Shown here: piece after piece, positions 53,016-64,000 of the stretch | Position numbering within the stretch: the first letter of the stretch is position 1 | How the letters are laid out: every line of letters starts with the position of its first letter | Assembly: GCA_949152475.1 (NCBI GenBank) | Contig: OX424565.1 | Coordinates: 9,927,953 to 9,991,952, forward strand | Direction of reading: 5' to 3' | DNA from: Terebella lapidaria | Lineage: Eukaryota; Annelida; Polychaeta; Terebellida; Terebellidae | DNA: 64,000 bases | Program-made: the position numbers and the translations under genes | Notes under the pieces: generated by a model | Database searches by the model: none | What the model was told of the DNA's origin: nothing | What the model saw: only the letters and a program-made list of their open reading frames with translations

Positions 53016-56000
53016 TAGTCAGGAGGAAATTTCACACAGGGTGGAAATGTAGTACAGACTTTTTCTGTCGATTGATATGGCTTCATAATGGTTTAAGACA
53101 ACCTTTTTCAGAGGGTGTGTAAAATTTTCTCCTGGGCTAACTTTTTTATGGCCATTTTCAAAATGGCCGACATCGAAAATTTGGCATTTTAGGAAAAAAT
53201 CAAAATTATCCTCCTGGCATGACGCTTTTGGTCTAATAAGGTGAACTTTAGTTATGTGGAGATATATTCTTCATAAATTTACTAATAATACCGATTCAAA
53301 CGCCCCGAAAATGGAAAAAAATCCAAGATGGCCGCCAAATTCTCGCCATTTTTACACAAATGCTCATAACTTCCTGCCAAATTGAGATAGAAAGCCAATT
53401 TTGGTGTCTAACCCTGGGTTTTGGGGTATGAGGATTTCAAATATATAACCAGTTTTGTGATTTGATGGTTTGAAGCTGCTCAGAATCCAAGATGGCTGCC
53501 AAATTTTAGCCCGATTTCGCAAATAAGCACCAATGACCGTCATATATTTCAAGATAACAAGTCAACTTTGGTGCCCAGTCCTGGGCTTTGGGGTATTAGG
53601 GTGCTACTTGAAGAAATACTCTTGTGTGTAGATGGTGAATGGCCAATTTAAAGGTGTTCAAAGGCGAAGATAACCATTAATTAATGTGAAACATGTAAAC
53701 GAACCGTCTAATAACACTCACTCGCACAAAATCAACAGAACCAACCACTATCAGACAGAAAAAAATATATCTGAGTCAACTCTTCAGGGAGGTCTGTTGG
53801 TGATATGGCACGGGCATTGATGCCAACTTGGTCATTGTCAAATCTAACACACACATTGTGGTTGGCGTAGAGGTTTGGAACCTTCGATGATCCTCAAGAC
53901 CGTTCCCATAATGCCACTCACCAGACCTCTACATTTGGGATTTCTCCTCATAATCACCACGGAGCCCTCACGGCAGTAAGGTTGCATTCAATGGGTACAG
54001 GTGTTGTATTCTTCTTCAAGCCAGATCTATTCTCGATAACATCCACATCCACAATCTTCGATTTCTGTCTGTTCAAAGAATCAGTCATCTTTACATTGTG
54101 TGCAGCAGCAACTTTTCGGACAGGAAACACATGAAGTACATCTGCTGGGTAGGGGGAATCTGTGATTCCCAAGCATCTCTTTATTTTCAGAACTCTATGA
54201 TTCAACATCTCCGCATTCAACATCTCCGATTTGTCACGTTTTTGTCTCATTATGTCGGTCAAAGTAGTAACCTTGAAGTCGTCCCAAGGCTCTGCAAGGG
54301 CAGCTGGGTCTCAGTAGTTGTCCTACTACATGCGGCAGTGGATAAAATCACTGACTGCCAGAATCATGAAGAACTCTTGTTTCTCTTGAGTTGATCAAGA
54401 CGACCTTTGATGAAATTCAGCATGCCTCTGCTGAGACCTCATCAATGATTATCAGCACGAGGTTTTAATACCTAACCCTTGGGGCAGTGATGAGCTCTAC
54501 ACCAAGTGGTATATACTTTTGTCCCACAGCCCTTTGCATGGAAGCATGGTTCCGCCAGCAATGGTAAATGCTGCTTTGCCAGTTGGAGCTATTTGATGAT
54601 ATAAAACTTTCCTTTACCAATAGTATATTGAAAGTCCCCAGATATTTTCCAATCATCTTATCGACGCACCACTAGTGAGTCTGAATGAAGACTTTCCCTT
54701 GCATAGTGTTCATGCACTGCATGAGAACTAGGCTGGTTCTGTGGGATTGTCAAGATGATGTGCTCTACTGACAACTGAGCTCCGAGGCAGGCCACTCAAT
54801 CTGGCAGGTCTTCCAGACTGATGTCCTGGAGGTCAGCGCCATCCAGGTTGGCTTTTTTCCAAGAGTACAGCCTCCACTTTCTGGGGCAATGTGTGCCAAG
54901 GCATCTTCTGCAAGGTGATTTCCTTGGATCTCTTCATGGTCACTTCAACCTCTTTGATATTATTTCCAAATAGCACTGGTTTTTCTCTGATTATGTTGCT
55001 GATGCTTGTCCTTTTGCTATATAAGGAAATGCTCCCACGCATTTAAATCCATTTCAGAATGTGGAAGATAAAGAACCATGAGATTCTGATAATGTTTCTC
55101 ACTGCCCTACAGATGTGCAACCTTTACTGGAAGATTTCCGCCTTGAGATTTATTCTCTATTCTGAGCCAACTTCACTAAAGCGTATTGAGCTAAGAGCGT
55201 CAACAACTTCCTCATCAAACTCCAGCTTGGGAGAATTTTCCACACAGAAAAGGCAGTGAATGTAAGTATCAATGTGAGGCCAATCTCTTTGTAGAAACTC
55301 AATTCAAACAAAGTTGTCACAGACTTTGCCAATTTAATTTCATGATGAAGTGACCATCAATTTCATGGAGTTTACTATACCATGATATACTTGGGTTTGA
55401 CTGCTCGCAAAATAATTATGCCTAGTAGTAGTACTGTTTATTTCGAAGTGCGAGTGAATGCTATTAAACAGGTTTGTTCGCATGTGTTTCATTAATTAGT
55501 CGTTATCTTGGCTTTTGGACAGTTAGACAGCTTTAGACTGGCCAATCGCCATCCACACACGAAAGTATTTCTTCAGGTAGCACCCTCATACCCCAAACCC
55601 CAGGACTGGCCACCAGAATTGGCCTCTTATTTTGAATATGTGACGGTTATTGGTGCTGATTTGCGAAATTGAGCTATAATCTGGCAGCCATCTTGGATTC
55701 TGAGCAGCTACAAACCATCCAATCACATAACTGGTTATATATTTGGGATCCTCATACCCATATACCCAGGTTTAGACACAAAAATTGGCTTCCTATCTCA
55801 ACTTGGCAGGAAGTAATGAGTATTTGTGTAAAAACGGGGAGAATTTGGCCGTCATCTTGGATTTTTTTCATGTTTGGGGGTCTGAATCGGTATAAATAAT
55901 ATTTTTCCATATAACTAAATTGCACCATATTAAACCGAAAGCATCTTGACAGGAGGATAATTTTGATTGTTTCCTAAAATACCAAATTGTCGGTGGCGGC

Positions 56001-56160
56001 CATTTTGAAAAGGGTCATAAAAAAGTTAGCCCAGAAGAAAATTTTGCATACCCTCTGAAAAAGGTTGTATCAGACCATTATGAGGCCTTATCAATTGATA
56101 GAAAAAGTCTCTACCACATTTCCACCCTGAGTGCTATATGCTCAATATTCCTCCTGACTA
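53016..56160 (-). mobile_element. DNA element with ~620-bp inverted repeats and a PIF1-helicase remnant
   Basis: TAGTCAGGAGGAA opens the left end and its reverse complement closes the right end. The left arm 53016-53640 matches the right arm about 55540-56160 in reverse (AGGGTGGAAATGTAG, GACTTTTTCTGTC, AAGATGGCCGCCAAAT, CTTTGGGGTATTAGGGTGC). Between them, minus-strand fragments match PIF1-type helicase: LIIIDEV near 54440-54465, TLTDIMRQKRDKS and YPADVLHVFPVRKVAAAHN at 54250-54060, and a C-terminal stretch toward 53800. It interrupts the LINE. No transposase was recognised, so the superfamily is open. The gene is degraded. Confidence 0.7.
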
Positions 56161-56189
56161 CCTCCCTTGCGGATCGGTAATGTTACCGG

Positions 56190-56700
56190 CAATGTTAATC
56201 AGAGATTGCAAACCCTAGCCCTTCCAGATTTCTACCTGGAAGGTAATCGGGGGTTGTGGTCGTACTGTGGTCGTACTGTCGTACTGGCAAAAAATAACCG
56301 AAATCATGACCCCCCCCCCCCCCCCCCGACTTTTCGACATCGGGCGATAATGAGAATGTTCGGCGTACGACCAACGGCTGTACACCATACGATCCAGAAT
56401 TGGCCAGAAAAAATACAAAAATAGTTGGAAAACTTATTATCAAGTAGAACCGGAGTTATGGCCAATTATGTGACTTTCACTTTTTCCGTCGACATGGCAA
56501 CCGTTTTCATCCAATTACGACAACATTTGAGGAGGACCGAGCCACTGCCATACCGCTTCGTTCCTATAAATTTCACATCGATCAGACAATTTGTATCCGA
56601 GTTATGCGCGGGGACAGACAGACAGACAGACAGGGAGACAGGGAGACAGGGAGGGAGACAGACCCAAATGCAATTCCCTCGCCCCCACCCTACGGGGGCG
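56190..56700 (+). mobile_element. Short unclassified element with GACA/GGGA microsatellite
   Basis: It starts CAGAGATTGCAAACCCTAGC CCTTCCAGATTT, contains an ~19-base C run (56311-56329), and ends with (GACA)n, (GGGAGACA)n and CAATTCCCTCGCCCCC. A related start is at 63880 to the window end. Non-coding and repetitive; a SINE or MITE is possible. It sits between the inverted-repeat element and the 3' part of the LINE. Confidence 0.5.
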
Positions 56701-57905
56701 AGTGTAAACATCTGGGTTTAACCTTCAGTTCTAATTTGTGGTGGCACCCGCACATCGATAGCATCTTTACAAAAGCCACTTTCAAGTTCAAACTTGACAG
56801 ATCAGCACTTGACAGATTTTATTTATCTTTTGTCAGACCTATTTTGGAATATGGTGATGTTGTCTGGGCCGGAGTTCATGATTGCGACCTACTTAAACTA
56901 GATGAGGTCTAGTCACGAAGGCTACCGAGCGATCCAATGATCCAATAATCATTACTTGGACACCGACTGGGCAACAGTCTAGCTGACCGAAGAGACATGC
57001 ATAAACTCTGTCATTTGTACAAAATAGAAAATTATATGGCACCTTCGTATCTCACTGATATCATGCCGGCCTCGGTTGAGGAACGCACGAATTATCAACT
57101 AAGAACGCGTCATAATGATTCCCATTTCCTGACTCGAGTAGAATCGCTTAGAAGGTCCTTCTTCCCTTCCACTTCTGTGGCATGGAACTCGCTGCCCATT
57201 GAAGTCAGGAATTCACCGATTCGGGGACATTTAAGAATTGTTTAAAGGCTAGAATTGGTAAATTCAAAAGACCATGGTTTATGATTGGCGAGCGATTCAC
57301 GAATATCCATCATGCTAGAATGCGCATCGGAGCAGCTTTTTGAATGCTCATTTGTTTCACAATCTGCATGTCTTTGACAGGCCTAACATTATATGTTAGA
57401 GTGTGCACGATTCCGAGTCATTAGATCTAGTTTGTTCCGTAAGTTAAATGATTTCATTCCGTTAAACACTGAGTTATTACTCCTCGGAAATGAAAATCTA
57501 TCAATATCTGATAATATTATAATATCACTAGCAGTACAGGATTACATCAAAGATGCCCGTCGCTTTGTTCACTCAGACGAGAGATGCTTACCCTAATTTA
57601 CTAGATGAGTATCATTCCTTTTTGTCCTGTGTATCTTGCGTATGGTCTATCTATTTCCGTGTATATATCCGTGGTGTAAATACAGAACATGGTTCTGAAA
57701 TCGTATCGGTTGCCATTTGCTATTTGTGTGTAAATACGTTGTTTTGTTACTTGTGTTTCGGTGGCCGTCGGTGGAGGGCTGTATCAACAGTGTTTTTTTC
57801 ATTTGTATATAAAGTTTTTTTTTTACATATACTTTGCACACCTTTGTCCCTCTCACTGGAAAGACCTTTGTATATGCATGTCCTGTTGGTTAATCCTAAT
57901 AAATA
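56700..57905 (+). mobile_element. CR1-like LINE, 3' part, separated from its 5' part by insertions
   Basis: Protein resumes with CKHLGLTFSSNLWWHPHIDS (RT thumb region), FYLSFVRPILEYGDVVWAG, then RTNYQLRTRHN, STSVAWNSLPIEVRN and a region ending FIPLNTELLLLG. The preceding residues SNKRD at 53000 would directly precede this part in an intact relative, so the two halves are one LINE. It is followed by AATAAATAGC near 57897, a plausible 3' end. Frame breaks occur at about 56910 and 57243. Confidence 0.8.
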
Positions 57906-57914
57906 GCGTTTATA

Positions 57915-60750
57915 ACAAAAATCAATAATGAAAGTGATATTAGCATTTTTTCCCTGTGACCTTGAAAATGTCAAATTAAAGGACATCAGAATATTCGGCA
58001 TTCATCATTTCCTGTATGTACACAATTGATCGTCGAGTTGTAAAATCGGTCATAAACGATAAATTAGCCTTTTTGTTGTGTGACCTTGGAAATGAGGAAA
58101 TAGGTCAATATCAAGGTCATGTACATATTCAGCATACACAATTTCCTGTATGTTTACAATTGATTCCTAAGCTGTAAAGTCGATAATAAGCGAGATATTA
58201 GCCATTTTGTGCTCCGACCTTGTAAATAGAATCGAACGTCAAATTCAATGTCATGAGAATATTCAGCAACATAATTTCCTAAATGTGCACAGTTGATTCC
58301 CATGCTGTAAAGTCGATAATAAGCGAGATATTGATCATTTTGTGTTCTGACTTTGAAACTAAGGTTCCATTTCGAGGTCAAGACAACATTCAGCATATAC
58401 CCTTTCCTAAATATGGACAATTGATTCCTGAGCTGTAAAGTCGATAAAAAGCGATATATTAGTCATTTTGTGCTCTGACCTTGAAAATGAGGTTAAAGGT
58501 CAAGTTCAAGTTCATCGAAATATTTGGCATACATCATTTCTTATATGTATACAAGTGATTGCTGAGATGGAAATTAAAAAATAAGAGAGATATTAGCAAT
58601 TTCCTGCTTTGAGCTTGAAAATGAAGTCAAAGGTCAAGTTTAAGGTTCTACGAATATTCAGCATATTCAGATATTTACAAGTTCTGTAAATATCTGTTAT
58701 CCGTGTCTTATAATACATAAAATTCGGCTGTTCTCGGTGAGCTTGGAAGATTGCCTTTGAATGTTTTATATATGTATAGGTGTGTCAAATTTTGGCTGCA
58801 AATAGTCCATGACAATAACGTTAGGATACGAAACTCTTTGTACAGTGCATTGAAGACGTTTTCAGATAATGGGAATAGAAACTGGGTATCCGACGTAAAA
58901 AAATATGTTATACAGATATGGATTTGGTGAGGTCTAGCTTCAACAGAGTGTTGGCAACTCATCTTTATTTTTATTTTACATTCAGACAGCGCCTCATAGA
59001 TGTGTCAGAACAGAACTGGCATGGAGAATTATGTGATAATTTCAAACTAAACATGTATAAAAACTACAAAAAGTCACATGTCCTTGAGGTTTAGTTATCA
59101 ATAAATATTCATTGGAAGCATCGTGTAGCATTGTCAAGATTTCGTTGTGTGAACATTAAGTTATCTTTAGAACGCCTCCGATTTTCGAAGACTGATCGAT
59201 CGCAGCGTTTGTGTAAATTTTGTAAAATTAACAGTTCTGAATTTGCAGAAGACGAGGTTCACTTGTTGTTGATATGCCCTTTATATTCTGAAATAAGACA
59301 TGTGTATTTGAGTAAATATATAAATAGTGTCATGAATCCGATTGAAAATTTCAAAATCATAATGTCAAGTGAAAACCATATATTGTTGAAAAATTTGGCA
59401 GCGTATGTGTTCCATGGTATGGATGTCCATAACAACTATTACTTTGATATGTAGCATAATCTTTTCATGTATCCAACGTTTGTGGTGTTTGCTTGTGAAA
59501 TTGTCTATTTTGCATATGGGCCAAAGGCCCCTTTGAGAATGAAGTATCATCATCATCATCATCATCACCCTCATCATCATCATCATCATCATATATCATT
59601 TATTATATATGCACAATGGATTCCCAAGCTGTAAAGGCGATAATAAGCGAGATATTTGCCATTTTGTCCTTTGACATTGTAAATGAGGTCAGAGGTCAAA
59701 TTCAAGGTCATCTGAATATTCGGCGTATATCATTTCTTATATGTCCACAACTGATTCCTAAGCTGTAAAGTCGATGATAAGCGAGATATTAGCCATTTTG
59801 TGCTCTTGACCTTAGAAATGAGGTAAGAGGTCAAATTCAAGGTAACGAGAATATTCAGCATATATCATTTCCTATGTCCAAAATCTATCAATGAGCTGTA
59901 AAATCGATAATAAGTGAGATAATAGCCATTTTGTCCTGTGACCTTGAAAATGAGGTCAAAGGTCAAATTCAAGGTCACGACAATAATCTGCATATCATTT
60001 CCTATATATTCATAATTGATTCCTAAGCTCTAAAGTCGATAAGAAGCGAGATATTAGCCATTTTGTTATGTGACCTTGAAAATGAGCCAAAGGTCAAATT
60101 CAAGGTCATCAGAATATTCGGCATATATCATTTCCTACAGGTCCACAATTGATTCCTAAGCTGTAAAGTCGATAATAAGCGAGATATTAGCCAATTTTGT
60201 GCTCTGACCTTGAAACTGAGGTCAAATTCAAGGTCATGAGAATATTTAGCATATATCATTTCCTATATGTCCACAATTGATTTCTAGTCTCTAATCTCAA
60301 TATTAAGTGAGATATTAGGTATAATGTGTCCCATTATAAAGCATAGGAGAGTTTAACCTGGGAAAGTCCCATTTGGGCCGAGTTTGGGCCAAAATGGCCC
60401 ACTTTCAGCGATTCAAGCGCAACGAAACTTATACGCGTCACAGGAGTACATATGAGGAGTGTTATGTATCAAAAAAAAAGTTACTGAACAGATTTGGAGA
60501 AAATGGCTGCCAAAGTCCAAAATCAGGCATTTTACGTAGAAAACGGCCGCCATTTTGAATAAAAAAAATGCGAAAATCGGAAAACTGAAAAAATTCTTTC
60601 CTGGAAATATTTTTAGGTATTTTTGTGCAAAATTTCAGAAAGATTCGATCGTTAACTTTAAAGATAATAATGTGAACGGACGGACGGACGACGGACGACG
60701 GACGCAACGCCACGACAATCGGTTATCGGACAAAAGGGCCGGTAACCTAA
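57915..60750 (-). mobile_element. HINE/pearl-like element with long tandem core
   Basis: About sixteen ~130-bp units (GTCAAATTCAAGGTCAT, ATATCATTTCCTATATGTCC, ATTGATTCCTAAGCTGTAAA, GATAATAAGCGAGATATTAG) in two blocks, 57930-58680 and 59590-60320, split by a LINE fragment. It ends with a (GACG)n tract near 60680-60710 and TATCGGACAAAAGGGCCGGTAACCTA. Non-coding. Confidence 0.7.
58690..59592 (+). mobile_element. LINE 3' end with (CAT)n tail, inserted in the tandem core
   Basis: Plus-strand protein with SRFRCVNIKLSLERLRFSKT, then CKFCKIN and EDEVHLLLICPLYSEIRHVY: the C-terminal knuckle of CR1/L2-type LINE proteins. A 3' UTR with GGGCCAAAGGCCCC hairpin is followed by a (CAT)n run at 59549-59592, a typical simple-repeat tail. 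5'-truncated. Confidence 0.75.
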
Positions 60751-61632
60751 AAACTGCTAATACTATAAAGGCATTTCTGCCGAAATACCTTAATAAGATC
60801 ATAGTTATACAGGATTTATCGATAAGAGTTTGATGACTAAGCGATCATTCGTATTTGCATTTCGAATAAAGTACACGACGCCAGTTCATCTGAACTGTCG
60901 GCAAGTTGATATATCTCACGTCCCTAATATGCGATGAGGTTAAAGCACGTCGTCCTGTGTTCTTGTGCTACACACTTGGATTACACCAGCCTGAATACGT
61001 GATGACGATATACGACTCATCGAATACTGGAGTACATGTCTTATCTACAAATACACACCTTCGACTTACTTATCACAAATGTACAATAAACAAGAGTGTA
61101 CAGCGCGGAGTAGGAGTGACGGGTTATATGTGTCACAATAGATATCCACTGGTTGTTGTACTTCGATCACGTATCAATAAATATATTATACACCAGCGAA
61201 CCAATCAAGCGACTGTGATATCACAGATTCCGTGAACGAAACATAGCAGATTGACTAGATAAATTGTATAATTCGCTTTGAAACAGGACGAGAACAGACA
61301 TCGTGTGCATTTCACGTTATTCTCAAATAGTTCGGGAATAATAAATTCATTGTGAGAATAACAACAAAAGAACCACTCTTGTTTGACAGATAACTTTTGG
61401 TCAACAGAAGATCTCGGAAGAGATGGATAACTCGCTTCCAAGCAATTAGATCTGCAAGAAAATCCAGTGAACGTAAGTTTAAATATTAATTATTAGTAAA
61501 AATAAGAATAATATTATCAATAATAGCAAAATGTATAAGAAATATGTTAGTTTTGATCAATTCGCACTTGTTCCGTGGTAAGTGTGAGATTTATGCAAAT
61601 TTCTGTTAACACCGTAAACTAAAGTTCAATAT
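60751..61632. other. Unassigned sequence with one strong donor-like site
   Basis: No gene recognised. At 61472 TCCAGTGAAC is followed by GTAAGTTT on the plus strand, a strong 5' splice site preceded by a short ATG frame (61421, MDNSLPSN). It might be the first exon of a plus-strand gene beyond the window; support is weak. Confidence 0.25.
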
Positions 61633-61768
61633 GATAAAGCTAGTCGTACTTGCCCCTCACGTAAAACTAGTCATAATTGCGCATTACGTAAAGCTTGTCA
61701 TACTTTCGCCGTACGTAAAGCTTGTCATACTTTCGCCGTACGTAAAGCTTGTCCTATTTGCTCTTACG
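61633..61768. repeat. 27-bp minisatellite, 5 copies
   Basis: Unit GTAAAGCTTGTCATACTTTC GCCGTAC; the third and fourth copies are identical and the outer ones degenerate. Confidence 0.9.
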
Positions 61769-62409
61769 TATGTAGAGGGCAAGTATGATTATTGCTAAAA
61801 AAGGAGAGTAAATAAACATGGAACCAATACAAAACCGAGTCCGTTATTGATTGATTACCAAGTCCTTCATTGAATGAAAATATAGTAAGGATGCTTATCA
61901 GTCAAGATCCATGCCTTATCAGCAGAAATCTGGTATGTTTTGTTTGGCCTATAACTCCGCAGTTTGGTAATGGATTGCGCTGAAAATTGCTGCGTAGGTT
62001 CTATCCATGACTGCAATGCTTGTCCAATGGCCAGATTGAAGTCCCAGTCGATATATTCATACAGATTCTGAACGCTATACACCGCCAATCAAATGTAACT
62101 TACATAGAAAACAGACAGCGTTTTAGGGTACAGTTCATTGCCTATGGTTAGACTACATATCATAGAACAATAACCTACTGCCTGTTTTGGGATTTACCTC
62201 AACACTTGATGGGCGTTTGATGGTCAAAATAGCATTTTGTATATCATCCGCATTGAAAATACACTGGGCAAAAGAAATTGATTGACAGTCGCATTAATAA
62301 GGTGACGAATCGAGTTCATTGGGCACGATCAGCCGTATCACTGACGTATAGTAAAGTAATCTGATTTATTCGGTGTCCCGAAACATGCAAGAAACCGGTT
62401 TAGAACTCT
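61769..62409. other. Nothing recognised
   Basis: AT-rich spacer before the LINE at 62410; the open frames show no family motif. Confidence 0.45.
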
Positions 62410-63879
62410 TTGTTTACAAAATACTCAATTTCTGTGTCAGATAAAACACACGAAGGCATTATCATTCTCCACCTGGAAAGTGAATTAACACATATGTTGT
62501 CATATTATGTTGGTTGCTATTTGCCACCAGAAAATTCAGTGTATGGTAGAGACTATAGTATTTTTTTTGCCCATATACTTTCACTGTTGTATACATACTC
62601 GAATGCTGGATTCATGCCTGTGGAGACTTCAATGCCGGTATAGGAAATAAGCTAGATTATATAGAAGGTATTGACAGTGTACCAGTCAGATTGTCCATAG
62701 ATGACGTATTCAATAAACACGGTGAATTGTTAATAGAACTTTTGAAAGATAGCAAAATGTGTGTTACAAATGGAAGATTTCAGGAAAGTCTTGACAATTT
62801 TACATGTATCTCTCATCGTGGCAGATCCATGGTTGATTATGTAATAGTGCCCCATGAATATATAAGTGATTGTGATATATTTGAAGTCCTAAAATGTACA
62901 GACGTGGTCGCCAAGTTTAAACTGGAAAAACTGTTGCACAGTAAATGTAAGGTGCCTGATCATTCTCTGGTATCCATCACTGTCCACATGAAACAGGGTA
63001 CAGGATCTATCACACCATGTATACAGAATGTGTCAAACAACCAGGTCTGTGATGTGGTACACAATGTAAATAATGTGAATAATTCTGAACAAGTCGCTGA
63101 ACATGATACAGTAGGACTAAAAGGTACTGTTTTAATAGTATTCCGGAAGGGTTCATGAGTTCAAATTACTGGAAATTGTGTATTGATAATGTGATAAATC
63201 TATGTCTGTATTATATGCGCTCTCAGGATCAGGTGGATGCTGTCTATGAGTATTTTTGTTCAATTTTGTATCAGGAAATGAATTCTTACTTGAAGTGTGC
63301 ACATGACAGGAGTAGTGAACATGTTCATAGGAATTTAAAACCATAATGGAATGATGAACTTAAAGAATTATGGTCATGTATGAAAGACAAAGAACGTGAA
63401 TGTACAATGTTCAGGGGTATGTAATGTATCAAAAACCGATTACGTATAGAATTTATTGAATCCAGACGATTATTCAATAGGACATTGAGACAGTGTGAAA
63501 AAGATATTTTCGTGAAAAAACTCAGACTCTGGAGCTCAACTGTACAAAAAATCCTAGAAATTTCTGGAAGTATATCAAATCCTCGGTGCCGAAAAGAATT
63601 ATAATATTGAATTGAAAGTGCATGAAGGTGACGGTTTTAATTGTGACCCTGGATTTGTATTGAATGAATGGGCGAATGAATTTGCATCATTGTATAATCC
63701 TAATTTTGATCAGGCATATGATAATAATTTTTACTTGAAAACCGTAACTTTTCTTAGACATTGTGGAATTTATACCATACCGTTCTTTGAGACAAACCAT
63801 ATGGTGAATGACGACATATCATTTGATGAAGTTGAAAGACAGGTTACCAAATTAAAAAAAAACAACGATACAATCAGAG
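62410..63879 (+). mobile_element. LINE 5' part (endonuclease to RT linker), second family
   Basis: APE endonuclease C-terminal blocks: YYVGCYLPPENSVYGRD, CGDFNAGIGNK (shifted frame near 62615), VTNGRF, FTCISHRGRSMVDYVIVPHE, PDHSLVSI. The linker follows (FNRTLRQCEKDIFVKKLRLW) and then the RT entrance ISFDEVERQVTKLKKN. Several frame changes (near 62640, 63155, 63345) show a dead copy. RT blocks are cut off by the element starting at 63880. The C-terminal fragments at 21724 and 58690 may belong to the same family. Confidence 0.8.
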
Positions 63880-64000
63880 ATTGCAGACCCTCGCCCTTCC
63901 AGATTTAGTTACTAAAATTAGAGTTTATGACCCTTACATTTTCGACATGCGCGATAATCGGGGATTTCGGTCGTATTATCATTGGTCATATCAAATGATC
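63880..64000 (+). mobile_element. Start of the unclassified CAGAGATTGCA element, cut by window end
   Basis: CAGAGATTGCAGACCCTCGC CCTTCCAGATTT matches 56204 onward, and TTTTCGACATGCGCGATAATCG matches 56327 onward. It interrupts the LINE at its RT entrance. Confidence 0.55.

Noticed and set aside
53954-54262. Host PIF1 helicase gene
   Set aside because: The fragments are broken and enclosed by long inverted repeats inside a LINE, so this is transposon cargo and not a host gene.
59549-59592. Met-repeat open frame on the minus strand
   Set aside because: It is the (CAT)n tail of a LINE.

Overview
This is a window of metazoan nuclear DNA: AT-rich, long-introned, and packed with transposons and tandem repeats. 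The only host gene I can identify with confidence is troponin I, the inhibitory subunit of the striated-muscle thin filament. Its sequence (a KYDWE coiled-coil stretch, DIKGKF.KPVLKK..SKTE inhibitory region, KPEWG tail with acidic end) is of the protostome type. Together with HINE/pearl-like repeats ending in (ACGG)n tracts, this points to a lophotrochozoan, most likely a mollusc. The species is not determined.

Troponin I lies on the minus strand and occupies about 35 kb, from first coding exons at 50864 and 48186 down to a last exon ending at 15687. Its exons fit together in phase: two nearly identical first coding exons in a tandem duplication, a 7-nt microexon (33980-33986), an optional 57-codon exon, a very long 535-codon exon with about twelve 15-residue repeats, a charged 45-codon exon, an acidic 18-codon exon, the LSPEKKKLLK exon, two homologous 121-nt exons that look mutually exclusive, the coiled-coil and inhibitory-region exons, and a choice of three C-terminal ends. 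By phase, the gene could encode isoforms from roughly 230 to over 850 residues.

0-15 kb, left of troponin I: a motif-packed foldback element (389-1230), two possible non-coding first exons of a minus-strand gene that runs out of the window, G-tracts, a TATA box followed by two short ORFs, two old Ty3/Gypsy fragments, a foldback element carrying a nested HINE-like element, a 525-bp tandem duplication, and short hAT-type MITEs.

15-51 kb, troponin I and its introns: these hold a 37-bp minisatellite that nearly fills one intron, further minisatellites, HINE-like elements whose ~130-bp core units carry AGGTCA half sites, a Gypsy gag-protease fossil, a cluster of hAT-type MITEs (one inserted in another transposon), and a second motif-packed foldback element.

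51-64 kb, right of troponin I: a CR1-like LINE with a 2A-like peptide (DIESNPGP), split by an element with ~620-bp inverted repeats and a PIF1-helicase remnant; another HINE-like element with a LINE 3' end inside; and the 5' part of a second LINE at the right edge. All exon calls come from reading splice sites, phase and protein similarity by eye; no transcript or database search was available.
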